64,000 nucleotides of DNA from positions 3,657,427 through 3,721,426 of the forward strand of contig CALNVZ010003432.1 in assembly GCA_940671915.1 (NCBI GenBank). The letters run 5' to 3'. Numbering within the stretch: the stretch's first letter is position 1; the number at the start of each line of letters is the position of its first letter. Shown piece by piece: positions 11,401-26,400 of this stretch. Below the pieces are notes generated by a model. The model was not told the DNA's origin and searched no databases. It saw only the letters and a list, made by a program, of their open reading frames with translations. The stretch comes from Paracentrotus lividus (taxonomy: Eukaryota > Echinodermata > Echinoidea > Camarodonta > Echinidae). Position numbers and translations under genes: made by a program.

Positions 11401-14400
11401 TCGTCGGAAAAGAGACAGATTCCCACATGCCCCTATTCCATCGGAGATGTTGCCGGACACCAGCGATGGCGTGCATGACGATGCGCGGCTGATAGTGCAG
11501 GTTTCTGGCTGCCTTGCGAGCTCGGCAAGTTTGCGCGTGGAGTCTGTTTCTGATCGTTTGGTCTGACAAGTCTCTTATGGAACTCCTCGCAAACATCCCT
11601 TGCAATCTTGGGGCAGATAATCTGCGATCCCTTCAGGGCTGACAGGGTTAGTACGGTCTTCTTGCTGTGTTGTTTTCTTCGGGCGACCACTCTTTGGTCT
11701 ATCCTTTACGTCCCAATTTCTCTGAATTGGCCAGTGTTCTGCAGATGGACGCTGGGACTACTCAATCCGTGCGGCAACTTCTTTTTGGGGAATGCCTGCT
11801 TCAATTTGGCCGATTGCTCGGGCGCTTCTCAACATTTGATAAGCCGCCATCCTAGCTTTATCAAACGACTACTCATGAAAAATAAGCACTGCCAAGCAAA
11901 AAGCTTGGGCAAGCAACATTTCATCTTCCAAACAATAAGTGAAAACATTGAGGAATAATGCATGACCCATTAATGATACTCACTAGAAACATCTGCCTTT
12001 CACAATAGCCATTCCATATTGAACTTTCCACTTCTGACTTTGATTTGTATTCGGGAATACTGTGCATTCAAGCATTGCACAACCTTTACAAAGGGGTATC
12101 AGTGTAAAGGGAATAAATGAACTTTCCAATGTAAAAATTAATGAATTATAGACAATTAACAAAAAAGATACGAGGACTCAAAGTTGAATTGCAAGACTTT
12201 TTTGAGGGGTTTAGGTGTAAATGGACACCTGGTATGCTTGTTGTACTTATGTCACAACTTTTGGGTAACAATATTGTTAGCTTGATTAATAATAATAATG
12301 CATTCGCATCCTACCTGGTAGCCATTTTTAACATGTCTTGACACATAGACTGCTTATGGTAAAATTATTCTTACTGTCTTGCACCAAACTTCAACTCCTC
12401 GAAGTCTCCTTTTGCTATAAGCTCCAGGAAGAACTGCAAGGTCTGAAGAAATCTTATAAGTGCTTATTAAAGGAACGATTATCATCTACATTGTTATTCT
12501 TTTTTCCAGCTCTCAAAAGAATGCTGCAAACTTCAGCTCCTCGATGTCCTTTTTTTTGTTGCTAACAAGCTCCAGGAGAGTTTCATGAAAGGACTTCATG
12601 ACAGAGCTTCCCATTGGGCTGAAGAATCTTAAGATCTCTCACTTGGAAACAGTATGAATATAATTGTTATTTCTTACTTCCAGCTCTCTAAAGAATGTAC
12701 AAAGCTCCAACTCCTTGATGTCTCCTTCTGCTATAAGCTCCAGGAGAGCTCCTGCCAAGGACTTCATGACAGAGCTTCCCATTGGCTGAAGAAATCTTAA
12801 GATCTCTCACTGGAAACAGTATGAATATAATTGTTTATTTCTTAACTTCCAGCTCTCTAAAGAATGTACAAAGCTCCAACTCCTTGATGTCTCCTTCTGC
12901 TATAAGCCTCCAGGAGAGCTTCCTGCAAGGACTTTCATGACAGAGCTTCCTGTTGGTCTGAAGAATCTTTGTTCTGTCCGGGCTCCAGCTGGAGGGAGAG
13001 ATGTCCATGCAGCAGTCTCCCCGGTTGCCCCAAGCTGGAGACTCTTAGGCTGTGTGGAATGAACTCCATCACAGAAGAAATGCTGTAGAGGTTTGTAGTT
13101 ATTATTACAGCTCATTTTCATTCATGTTCATTCAGCATCATCAAGGAATTCAGCCAAAATATAAGCAGTGACAAAAAAATATCAATCCCATGCAATAGAG
13201 ATGACGTATACAGCCCATGTTAGGTTTTATTTTTGGAAGTGTAACATTTATGTATGCTTCCAAGAAGTCAATAATTCCTCTAGGTTGCAGATTTTTCAAG
13301 GGACATGGGCTTTATCTTCTCATGAAGCTTACTTCCAAAGTAGTGTCTTCCTCCTCTACTCCTTGTCCCTTAAAATTTCCTGTGTTTGACTTATTTTGTA
13401 AATCACCCAATAAGATTGCATATTAACTAGTGGTATTAATATTCTAGGCATAAAGATTTCCCTGCACTGAATATATTTTTCAGACGATTTGGCCTCATCT
13501 TATTCAGCCCTTCTTTAAGCTCTCCATCAAAATTGCATGTTATTACCACTTCTCCAATACTCCTCATCCCCTCAAAATATCCTGTCTGTGACAGATTTAT
13601 AAACCTCCTTATTGTATTGTAGATTTCTTATCACTGTGTTACAATGTGTTACATGTTGATGTTAATATATTCTATTTGAACAAGTAAAGTTTCCCTGTAT
13701 GTTCACGATTTTCCAGGCAGTTGGGCCTCACCTGACGTGCCTCGACATGACAGCTGCCATCAGAATCATGACGGATATACCGACTGCTTTGTCAAGAACT
13801 GTAAGGCCCTAGAGGACATCTCCTTGGCGTTCTGTATGAAACTGACAGGGGAGCCATTGAGGACTCTTCAGAGACCGCGAGAGGGCTGCCCAATCTGACC
13901 CTTGTACGATTGAGTGGATGTAAAGATGTGAGTTCTGAGCTGAAGACGTATTATTAGGGGGGGGGGGAGTGAGAGGGGGATGGGTGGTTGTCTATTCACT
14001 TCTTTCATCCAAATAAATGACATCTTTAGACCAAATTTTGCATCTGGAGTTAGAGAAAGTTTATCAGCGAGTGATATTCAATATTCAATTATGACAATTC
14101 CAGAGCTACTGCAGACTTCACCTGACAGGATGGCACAGAGAAAAAATGTGCATCTCCTGCTCTCAATTCCCCCCCCCCTCCCCCCCCCTACAACTCCGAA
14201 AAGTCAAGGGACTGAGTGAGTGAAGTTCAATTCCACTCACATAAATTCTAGTGAAGAACCATTGTTCAAGAAGAGATTGCATATTGTATAAGCTCTATTT
14301 TACTAGATTTGTCCTGCAAATTCAACTCTGACATTCCCTGGTCAGGTCTAATTAAACCTTCCCGATAATGATGGAAAGGGTCATTCCCTAGATGAAAGGA

Positions 14401-17400
14401 ACTATCGATTCAGATCTATAAAAACCTAATTATAACCAACCAACATAATTTATTGAGAATATCTCAATAAAATTATCCTCTTAGAAGCCTCCTATTATTG
14501 TATAATAACAAGCCTTGTTTATTGTTCCTCCTAGTTTTCCTCCATTACCATGACATCTTGTTGGACATGAGTAGAGCATGTGTCAATCTAGAGAAACTGT
14601 ACATGCAGGGATCAAGTGCGTCGATGACACTCTGCTTTACTCCATTGCAAACAACATGCCTAATCTCAAGAACATCTCAACAAAAGCTGCGTTGGTTCGG
14701 TTGCTGATCAGGTGAGTGCTTTATCCATTTTATTGGAATAATTTCTGTCCTTGAAGAGTTTTTGGTTGATTCAAATTGATTGCAATGTCACTTGAGATTG
14801 AAATGATGGGAGATAATAAATATGACTAACTGTTAGATTAGTACTAACTCTTTTAGGACACGGATCTGGTTTGTTTTTAGGACTGTATTCTCCTGGTACA
14901 TTTATTTCATGTGATTAACTGTAATGAAAGGTGTTATTTAAAATGTTTCTTGCAATAAAAATAAATGAATGATATGTATGAAAATACAACACAGAAAACA
15001 TCATCTAGTATGCTAATCATCTGGAGATATCATCCAAATATGTCAATCCAAATTTCATGTTTTTCACTTTGTATGTTTATTGCAATGGTACATGTATAGA
15101 CCAATTGTTTGGGTGCTGTTTTTTATTATGACGGCCATAGTTGGGGGGCTTCGTTCATAAACAAAAGGAAAATGTACATACAAGTAGACATACGTGCACC
15201 TGGCTCATTGCATAGCCTATTGGAGGCCCCAGTTATGGCCACCATAATTTACATGGCTCTGAAGTCAGATGGTGTAATAGATTTGAATGAAAATAGTAAT
15301 TTTATATTTGTTAAGTTTGATGCTGATAATACCTCTCTGTTTGGAGCCCCTCAAAAAGTGATCAGTGCATTGTAATGGATTGTAGTGCAGTTCATGTGAT
15401 AGAAACATACTGTAATGACACCCTGGTATGTATTTCAAAGGTCGGGACAGTGGGTGTTGAACTGGCAAGATGCTGTCCTATAGAGGATATATGCGTAGCC
15501 GGAATTCATACATCACAGATAAGAGCGTGTTTGCGCTCGCCAACAACTGCCCTGATCTCAAGACCCTCTTTGTATCAGGATGTACCAAGGTCACAACACA
15601 AGCAACCAATTACCTGAGGTAAGACATCTTCCTGGAATGAGTTGGTTATGTGGAATAGCTCTCCTGTGGGGTGTAACACACAGACTTACGATTGATAAAA
15701 TAGTTATGATTAATTTTTCTTGGTAGCCTCATTTGGAAACAGGTACAGTTATGGATTAAGATTTTGATATGATTAACCTTTGCCTGCCACATTAATTTTA
15801 AGCATAAAAAAGAGCTTTTGGTCTTAATAATAATTAAAAATAGTAATAACAATATTTGCTTAGTATGAACTGTGAGAATTATGCTGCAAGACCGCGGTCC
15901 TAGCATTAATCAGTGATTTTCAGATTTTTTGGCCAAGCCATTACAGAGAAAATGAATTATTACGATGTATAGTTAATAAGTACAATTGTGACTATAGCGA
16001 CTTGGCAGGCAAAGAGTTAAAGAGTGGTTAGTGCTAAGGTTAGGATTAAGATCATCACTTTGGAGCATCCAGTCCATGATGAGGCTAACAAGAAAAAAAT
16101 CAATCGTAACTTTTAATCAATCGTATGTCTTTGTGTTACACCCCACTGGGCTGTGTTTCACCAAGTCGTTCATAAAGTTATGAATGACTGGATCATTTCT
16201 TGGGTGCTAATATTAATCACATACTTTATGATTATTGCAAGAACGATCACCAGTCTGTTGTAAAGTCATTCGTAACTTACGTACGACCTGGTGAAACACA
16301 GCCCTGGATTTGCTAATGACATGTGCAATGTTTCCGATGGAGGCTAGGATGGTGTCTCACCAAGTTTGTTTGTAAATGACTTTACGAACGACGTGGAACA
16401 TATATACTAAGCACATTCTCAATTATCATTGCACTTGAACTGATGACCATTCACTTGTAAAGTCATTCTATTAACGAATGACATGTATCTAATGGGCCAG
16501 AGTCCGAATCAATCTAATTCACAAGATAAAAACAAAATTGAGAGAAAGGACTTGAGAAGAAGAAGATGGTAAAGCACCCCCAGTTCAAATAATGGGTAAT
16601 TATTGTTTTACTGACAACGAAAACAGTATGTACATGGGTTGTGTAGGAATAGGTCTACAGAGTCATCACGACCAGTATGGGCGGGTAAAAACGTTGTTAG
16701 CACGAAACAGTAGCCCTTTTACACCTGGTAATGTACGCAGCGACGTACGGGCCACACAGAAACATTGTTAGCAACTAACAGTAGCCCTGTTACACACAGT
16801 AATGTCGCAGCGACGCCATAATGTCACAACAACACTTATTTACATCTGGGATCAACCTTTGATATCACCATCCAAAATATGTGACTGGGCTTACTGTTGG
16901 TGCTCTGTCCAGCGCTGACAACGGTTTCTGGCGGCCCATGCTGGGCATCGTCATCTTTCAAAACGCAAGGAGGCCAATGATGAGCAGACTATTGACAAAG
17001 TGTTTCTCAGTTCTGAGTGGTGTTTAACCAAGTAGTTTGTACTACTTACGATTTTACTAATGACTGGTGATCAGTTCTTGTGCTAAATGATTGAAAATGT
17101 GAATTGGTATAGCACCAGTGGCTTTTTGGGTCATTCCTAACTTTTGAGAGGAGTTGGGATACACCACCCAGGTCTCAGTCCTTGGCATTATGTTACTCCC
17201 TTGGCATAGCTCTGGCTACAATTGCACCACCTCAATCCAAACACCAAGCCGAGTGAAATAATTCAGTGATGATTTATAATTAGCATTATTTTCTGTGGAT
17301 GACTGCAAAAGCTTATAGAGACCGACTCCCTAATTAAATTCTTGCTTTTTTGTTTTTTAAGACTGGCTGATAAGGTTTAAATGGTAGAACAGGGGAGCAG

Positions 17401-20400
17401 TGTGTTGAAGGCACCTGGAGCATTTCTTGGGATGGAGATGTGCAGAATTTTGCTGTGATTGCTATAATATGCCACTTTCAAAGAATCATTCTCTGGAAAA
17501 GTGTCTTTAAGACAATTATTTTTCTCTATTCTGACGATGTTCTCCTTTTCTCTCTCCTCTGAACTAGATAGTTTGCAAGCGAGAAAGTAACCGTCTACCA
17601 CGCCTTCCTAACGCTGATCCGAACCTCGTCATGGCCAAGATCTTGACACGGTGAATTCTGCCAGGTGGACCAAAACGAAATGGAGCATGTGGTAACAATG
17701 GCAACAAACAGTAAAACTTAAAGCACATCAGGTGCCGTAACAAAAGTTTGCAATCAATCGCAAAGTTGCAATAGCCAATCTCAATCATTGTTGCATGTAA
17801 TTTTTGTTCAAATGACTGATCAGTAATCAATTACAATAGCTTCTCAAAATTTGCAATTGATCGCAAACTTTGTGACCGGGCCCAGGTTGCATCATCCGGA
17901 TAGTTGAACCTTGAGATTACTCTCCGATGGCAGCTTGTCAAAGCTAAACTATATGATATGTGATATTGTTTAATTCAATAAATCATCACTGCCATTTGGA
18001 AAAAGTTGTATACATTACTCCAAATATTGTCCTTGCTGTAAAAAGATATAAACATATTTTGAAGAAACATTATCAATACTGAGTAATTATAACAGCATAA
18101 TTGTTATCCTGTAGGAGCATAAATTTGTTGGGAACAGTTTTCCCACTTGCTGCAACAATTATGTAGAATAAGCCCATAATAGTTTTCAGAACTATAGTCC
18201 ACTCTAGTTATAATGAGACTTGGAACCAACTTAATCCGTTATATGCACACAATGGGCACATAGACACATATGAACATGTTTGAAACGCAGATAATCTCCT
18301 CTTATAACGAATCTCGTATCTGATGGGAATAGACTGTACAACAACCTATATCATTTTTTTTTAAATCCAAGCTGAGAATCGGTTTTTGTTTGGCATTCAT
18401 GCTTACAGATATATAGCATTCATTTGGACTCCTTTGTTTCACGCTCTTTCTTTCATTGTGAGTCTGAAAAAGAAGTCATAGGTGGAGGCGCCGATGAAAA
18501 TGAATTTTACAGTCTAACCACTGTTATCATCACGAGCATGGATGCAACAAGATTTCATTATAACAAGATGATTCTGCCGGGGTCCATTTCAATTGCACAA
18601 GTCTCCATGTGTCTCTCTTTTTCAGTTAATGAGATGTCATTGAGGAAGTCACTAGCACATGTTATCTATATTGGAGTGACCGTATATCATTATAGTCAGA
18701 CTGAAAGGGAATTTCTAATCCTATTCACTTTCAAGTGCAATTTCTTTGTTATAAAACTGTTTTGCTGTTTATATTCATTCCTTGTACATGTACTTAATCT
18801 TGTGTAATCTTTTATACCTTATATTGTCTACAAATGTACTTGATTTTAACGTGAATTAACTTCTGTGGACTGCCTTTTATCTTGATTATATGGTAATTAT
18901 CTAATGAATATATGACAAATAATATTAGATATAGCATATTGTCAAAGGTCACAGATTAAGTTTACATGAAATTGAATGTGAGCATTGTGTTGATGCATTA
19001 TGTCTTATTTAGTGTCCTTGTACTCTGTTTATTTGCCATGTTATCTATCCACCTGCTATCATATTAAGTATAATCACAAATTTTGATTTGTAAGATAAGA
19101 AGGAGTATTATGCTATCCTGTGGAAATTTGCATTCAATGCATTTTCCTTTGAATTTATTGTATATGTATGTTTGTGAAATCAAATCAAATGATTTCTTTT
19201 GATAATAGGTAAAACGGACATTTCATTACATTAGACATTCGAGAATTCTATTATGATACATTTCTGCCCTTGTCACTTAACTCATCCCATAATCCTTCAA
19301 TTTTTTTAAAATCCTACATTTATATGTCTCATGCTTATCTTGTCAGAGGTATAATTGTATATTTGTTATGTACCATATTTTATATTGAGTATAGTTGGAT
19401 TAATGTTGTCCAGTATTTTAAGCATATAGTATAGTCACTGTATAGAAGAAAAATATCTTGAGCGCCCTTCCCTCCCTAAAAACAAAAAAGTTCAAACTGA
19501 ATCATATTTCCAATTTAAGGTGGAACTGAGGTTGATGTGAATGTGTATATAATCTCCCCCGACATAGCAGCGCAAAAAGCTAAAGCAAAGTTGACTCCTA
19601 GCTTCACTTCCACATTCCTGATTCAAGGTCACAACCATATTGCGTCCGACATGCACCTCTCTGTGTCTGATGTGTATTAGTTTTAGCAGAAAGTTACTTG
19701 CAATTGGAACAGAAAAGATGCACATATTTTCAGCAATGCCAGGAGAAGGATGGCTTTCTAAGTGTCATTCTATTTGTATTTACTTCAAATATTGAATCCC
19801 GCACCAAAATATTGACTTCTGCCTGTAGAACACTGGAAATTATACTTGATAGCTCTGTGGCGAAACTACGTAAAAGGATTTGATGATTAAGATATGATAT
19901 GTAATATATATTTGGAGAGAAGGCTTGATTACTTAGCCAGTAGAATCAGTGTTTTGTAAGTGAGGAGTAATAGGTTCGACACCTTTGATATGTGTAATTA
20001 AATTTGATAATTGATAATGACATTTTTATAAATGGCAATAATTGAGATGTTAATATCGATTACTAAATCAGAATGTTTCATTTATGTCAGCACAAAATGA
20101 TGTAACTTGTACTGATTTATATATTTCAAATCTGTATTTTATATAAATTATATGATTGGTGTGTAAGAAGTGTTCATAACTATTCTTTTTATTTTCAGCA
20201 TTTTATTGAGTTGAACAGTATTATGATTTGCATTGTGGTAGGATTGGCAAAGTATAACTTTGCATGTATAGTAGTCTTCAAAGAAGAATAACCATATTCT
20301 ATCAGCAGTAAAGCGAATTGATAAAAAGTCATGTGTTGCAATGTTACTCGATGTGACAAGAGAAAGTGGTAAAATAACCGACTATAAAAAAAGTGGAGAC

Positions 20401-23400
20401 AGAGAGTATGGGCAGAGACGAATGCATTTAGTCAAAGATTGACAGAACAGAAAGGAAATTAAAATGAATAAATAGATAAAATTAAAACAAATTATTAAAG
20501 AACAACAACACACTGAAGAACGGGGATTGTAACTGACGGCGAGTGGAAGATGGAGCCGATGATAAGGAGGAGGGTGGGGAGGATAAAAAAAAAGAGGGAA
20601 GGAGGAGTACAAGGTTTATAAGGTCACAGCAGAGATAGAAAGAGAGGGATAGTGGGATATGGGGGGAGGGGAAGGGAAAGAACGGGAGGCAGAAAAGGAG
20701 GGAAGGAGAAAGAGAGAGGTATAGATAGAGGAGTGCTGTTTACCTTAGATATGCGGCGTATCAAGGCAATTACCCCAACAAACTACCCCTCCCCCTCACC
20801 CTCAGATAGTTGAAGGGGTAGAATTTTTCGTGGGGTATTGTCTAGGGGATAGTTGTTCCACAAGAACCGAAATGGGCCTTCTTCTTTCTCCTTTTGAATG
20901 TTTGCATACATATTTATATTACTAATACATAACTCACTTCATTATTGACAATTGACCTTGATACCATTGGAGACAAGTCAATCTAAATATTAGCTTCCAA
21001 CACATTGCATATGAAGATATTTTACAGAAAACAAGGAACCTCCGTAGGGCATAACATAATACCTTAGTCGCGTGTGCTTTATCTTCATCACCGAACTTAG
21101 TTTGAGGAAACCATGAAAGAGAAGGTTAGTTTGTAATCAATATTTATACAGGGACATCAACAAAGTGTACATCCTAACTGTACTGCAATGAAGCGCGAAA
21201 GAAAGAACAAGTCTTAATCTTGTAATCATTAAATATACCTACTATCGCCCCAGGAGGTCCTTATGATCGTTATATTTGACAATCGTTTTCGAAAAGTCAA
21301 ACCCTCACCGATCAGAGACTTTCAAAGTCCGAGAGTCTTTTAAATCTTGCCATCTTTTGAGTTTTCGTTCGTGTTAGAAAAAAAAAAGAAACAAAAAACA
21401 AAACAAAAAAACAAAAAACAAATTGTTATCTTATCTAACCTGAACTTAAGGAATGCGACTAAAACGAAAAAATAACATATTCTCGCAAAATATGTAACTG
21501 GCTAATTTAACTGCCCATATCTTTTAAATATATACTGCAAGGCTAAGTGTCTGATTCTATAGTCTAGAATTTTCTCAAGTTTTGAAGTACATCGTTAATT
21601 CTTGTGCTTTCAATTTTTTGACGCACTGTTCGAGTCAGGCCGGCTTTCATGTGATGTGTTGTTCGAAAAGATTATATCTTTCGTTTCATGGCAATTAAAT
21701 ATATCTGACAATTAAAAGTGGATCTAGAACAATGCTTTCTTTCCACTGTACATGGAAATGTTTTACTACCGGATTGGGATTATCACAAAAGACAGAAGCT
21801 GAGAATATACTCACCTTCGGTGAGTATAGCAGTCTGTCTTTGATGAATCAAGTCATAGTTAAGAAACTTTCCATGTTATAATGGCAATCATATGAGACGA
21901 TCAGGTAAGTATTTGTGGTTCAGATATCATTTTGAATCAGAGTTGGTAATTTTATTTCACCTTATACTTGCGCAAAAATATCTCAGAGATATTGATCATT
22001 CTATTAATATCGTATCTTAAAAGATTTCTCTCTGACAACTAAATCCGTTATAAGCTTGTAATCAGAGAGTAGAGAGAGAGAGAGAGAGAAGAAAGGGGGG
22101 GGGCCCAGGGGGAGAAATGAAGATTTGTTTTGTTTGTTTGGCGTTTCCTTAATTTTGCTGCCATGTAAAATTTCCTTGTTTATTTTCTCTTTTTTCTTCT
22201 TTTATGTTTTGCTTCTCTTGGCTACTGCATCGTTGGTAGGGTTGGTTTAAGTTTTTCAAAGAAGTTTCCTACACTTTCACTTAACCAATTTCAACAAAAC
22301 GTTTAAATTCAGTTTTGATATTTTTTTCGCGGTGGGGTATCTCATCACCAATGCTTTTCAAAGCGAGGTTATATTTTTTCCGCAATTTAATTAGAATGTT
22401 TTTATTTCTGTTCTTGGGGGGGGGGTGAACTCTCTTCTGTATCTTAGGCTTTTCATATTTCGAATAATTATTATCTTCCATTTTAATTATTACTTTACTA
22501 AATCATTGATGTGATGGCAGATTAGATATTTGGTCATGTTTGGTTGCCTGGATTTTATAAATAGCAGTATTTCATGATTCGTTTCGTCATTGTGTTCATA
22601 TTCCACATCTCTATAATGTTTCTTGTGATCTACTTTATCACACTAAATGGAAGAATGTTGCTCTGAGAACTTTATTTTCCATATTTGTCTGCATAGTACC
22701 AGTTCGGGTGTCACGATATCTAACATATAAAAAATAAAATACGTATGTTCTATAGAGGTATAAAGGCAATAATGCGAGCACGAATCAATATTATAATAGA
22801 ACTATTATATATATGCGTTAGAACCAAATTGTTAGAAATAGTTCATGCCCTTATACCTCCTTAATGGCTAACTTTAAGAGAAACGTGTGTTTGGAAGAAA
22901 AAAAAAAATAAGAAGCAAACACAAAAACATTGAACGAAAAAGAAAACAAAATTCTAGGCTAATAGAAAATTTCAGAACACTTACCCTTGCTAGTATTTTG
23001 AACAAGAAAAGTTAAAGATAATGGGGCAGTTTAAATTCCAAAATTACAAACCTAACATGAAAGCGTAGATTTTCTGGTAGGATTATTGATGTTCCATTCA
23101 TAACGCATTTTTAAGGATTTAACGCTGATAATTCATATAGTTTCTGTTAATAATGCTCCTTAACGTATGTTGTTCTTACTAGCGGTTTTAGTCTTTATAA
23201 TGGCAAATGGACGCTTTACCCATTTTGAAATGGGCCATTATTTCAGTTAATTTTTTGAAATTATAATCAGGCCTACATTGGTAAATTGTTGCGATATTCA
23301 AAAGTTCAATTAGTTTTAAACGAAATAAATTTATATAGAGCTTATATATTTATCTGTTCATAATTTTGCGATTTCATTTTATATTATTGATCACAGAAGC

Positions 23401-26400
23401 ACACAAGAAAATTAACTGATAAAACAAATATACATTTCAAATAAAGACATAGATATTTATGAGCTTAAATTGTATTGATTCAGACGGAGATCATACGCGG
23501 ATCGCTCAAGAACTGGCAGTCAGCTCACCAGGTACAGCTGTGGTTTATCATCTGAACAGCTGATACACATAACAGATGTGGATGATTATGCCCAGGCTTG
23601 GGGAAGAAACTCAGAGGGTGTGGTAGCCTGGCTAGTAAGTTGGGTAGATTAGCGGTGTGAATATATCATGTTAGAAAGTGTCAATGAGTGGCTCACTCCC
23701 AATGGCTTCATATTCGGTAAGCTTATTGGTTTAATATCTTTAAAAGATTAATATATACCATTAAAGTATTTCGAGACTCAATTGATATTATTGTGAATGG
23801 GTTTCCCTTTGAATATGTGCATAAAAGAATAATATACGAAGTACTAGCTATTATCGTTAATAGGGCATTACTTACATCCTCGTCTGGCAGAGAATAATTT
23901 TAAATTGTTGTAACAAGACCAGGATTATTTTTTGTACAATTTTCTAACTAGAAGTTTTGTATTCATCATATATTGATCCTCATGGAGCTCAATGGACCCT
24001 TGCAATAGTAACGCGATACTGGAAAATCATGTTTTTTTGGTAATGAAACACACTTAAACTGTGTCTTGAAATTTGAAGATATCTTGATTTGCAACGAGAA
24101 CGATGACTACATTGTCCTCATGGCTTCTAAATTAGGAGTTTCTTACGGCCATGGTGTCAGGGGTGGGTATGAGCAGTTGAACTGAATATACGGTGTGGAG
24201 ACTCGGTGTCTGGATATGTGACACGGGTCTCAGTTTTGTTACAGTTTCCACAGTGTGGCTATAGATGGAACAAAGAGAGGATGCTGCTACACTGTGCATC
24301 TATATATCCAGGCCCATAGCTTGGTGACCTGAACTGCCGTGTTCGTGAGGTTTCCGTTTGTTTTAACTTAAAAAAGTAATAATCAACAAAAATACCCAGT
24401 TCTATATTTAACTCAGTTCAAGAGTAAATTTTTATGACCACAAATTGAAATTTGTAATAGCCTTACAGAATCTAGAGGGCACATGATGATAGTCTGGTAT
24501 TAATGAGTAAATATAGGTACAATGGTATTGTCACATATAACACCCCCTCTAGCCATGCCTCTGTATAGTCTGCCTATATGATGCTTACAAGTTGATTGTC
24601 TGTGTGTAAATCACCCATGGGGGTAGGTTGTTTTCAAATCACTCCCTATTGCCTTTCATGTTATCGATGTAAACTTACCCAATTACATTAGCATATGTAA
24701 CATTAAGCATGTTGATCTCAATTTTCAGGTGTTAATATTTATTATTGTTTCTATTATTACTATTTGTTTTTGTATCTAGATAGCTCTAACTTGATTCTTG
24801 TTACATGTCAAGAAACTGGAAAGTTGAAATTAAAGGTATGGTAGTAAGAGGACTTTACCCTTGTCAACATTACAACGTATGTTTACATATTGTAAACAAT
24901 TGACGCGAAGGAGGTACCTACACATCCCCGCTATATTGGGGTAGGTTGTCTATGCTAAATAACTGTCTTTCTCACACTAATTTAAGGGTTCTGTAGTTAA
25001 TTTAGCTGTTTCCTACATGTTTTCAAGTTTTCATAATACTATCAGGTGTTAGCCTCGAAATTAGAATAAAGGGTAACATACGATCCACCATTTATATGGA
25101 GTGGGCGTGAGTTCTATCTCACTTAGAGATTCTGATAAAGTCTTAGGCCCATATAATGTGAATTGCTGTAAATCGTGCAGTGCATCCGCCTGAGTCCAGA
25201 TGTCTACTTACGCTGGCGGTCTCGCCCCTACTCTACTTAATTATGATTACTATACTTTTACGTCTGAATAAAAAGGATCTTAATTTCTAATAGATATTGC
25301 ATAGTTGTGTTGCAAGCATTTTTATAAAGAGTACGTTATAGGTTGTATATTGTGTACTTTGACGAGCAAATAAACTATTAATTCTAGTTATGGGCTTGTG
25401 TGGATAGGGAAGTGTGGAGTGCCGTTGAGACTCTCCGAATTTCTGGGAGTTATTACACAGTTGTGAACAAGTAAGTCGGAAACAGCACTGATAGTGGCAG
25501 CTATTTATATAATCAATGTATACTGTGAAGTAGTTGTTTTATATGGTGTCTATGTGAGTGGATTCAATTAAAAGTATAGTTTAATAGTTAATATCTGTAT
25601 ATACATAACCACAGATATTAATTTGATATTGTGTAATGTATTGAATTAAAAAACAGCAACAAACAAAAATAAAAGCAAAACCAGAAAAAGAGGGGGGGGG
25701 GGGAGAGACAAAAGGGAAGGAAGAATCAAGTGTACTCCGAATTGATCGAGAATTATGTGAGATTCACTATATTGACTGGCACGACATCGTCCCTAGACCA
25801 TTCCCAATACCGAAAAATCTATGCCACGCTAACAGGCTCCCCATCTCCCCTAAAAAATTCTAAAAGCGATATGAGGGTTATGTACCTCGGGGCGGGGTCG
25901 CCAACCCCGCGCGAAAGAAAAATAGTATCGGTTACTCGCCCGCGCCCCCTCAATCGAGACCGATGGTAATAAACTATAGAGAGTTGTATGCAGGGCCCGC
26001 TGTGGATGAATGAGTTCAATTAAGAGCTGAAGTGGCTACCTCAGGCGCGGATCCAGATATCCGAATTGAATGCATTTCTCGGGCCAATTGTCCGGGACAA
26101 AGCGGCTATTTATCGTTTACGCATGGCCCGAATACTTTTCATTGTATGACGGTCAGGTCCTGCGTCGCGCTATTGTACCTTGGGTAAATCTCATTGTTTA
26201 TTTATGATTTAACATTACAGTGTAATCATTGCACTTTACCACAACCGTCACGTTAATATATTGTCTTTTTTTTCTCTTTTTTTGTGTTCTTATAAAGGTA
26301 TAACAGAACATTGATTCCGACGGATCATGGGCGTGGTGGGATGGGCAGCTCATTGAGTTATGNNNNNNNNNNNNNNNNNNNNNNNNNGGTATAAAATTAA

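Larger units (their letters stand above)
12131..26362. repeat. Left copy of a 14-kb duplicated block (noisy; probable assembly artefact)
   Basis: Collinear from end to end with 26388-39778: same exons, introns, MITEs and low-complexity tracts in the same order. Divergence is dominated by scattered indels of one or a few bases. To about 20338 the copies are near-identical in length (8207 vs 8262 bp). From there to the N run the left copy is about 17% longer (6024 vs 5128 bp), as expected of insertion-rich uncorrected reads. The copy ends at the N run in mid-exon. Confidence 0.9.

Noticed and set aside
18424..18807. 127-residue ORF in the left copy
   Set aside because: Interrupted at the equivalent place in the right copy (about 32735-33110) and has no recognisable domain; an indel-generated ORF.
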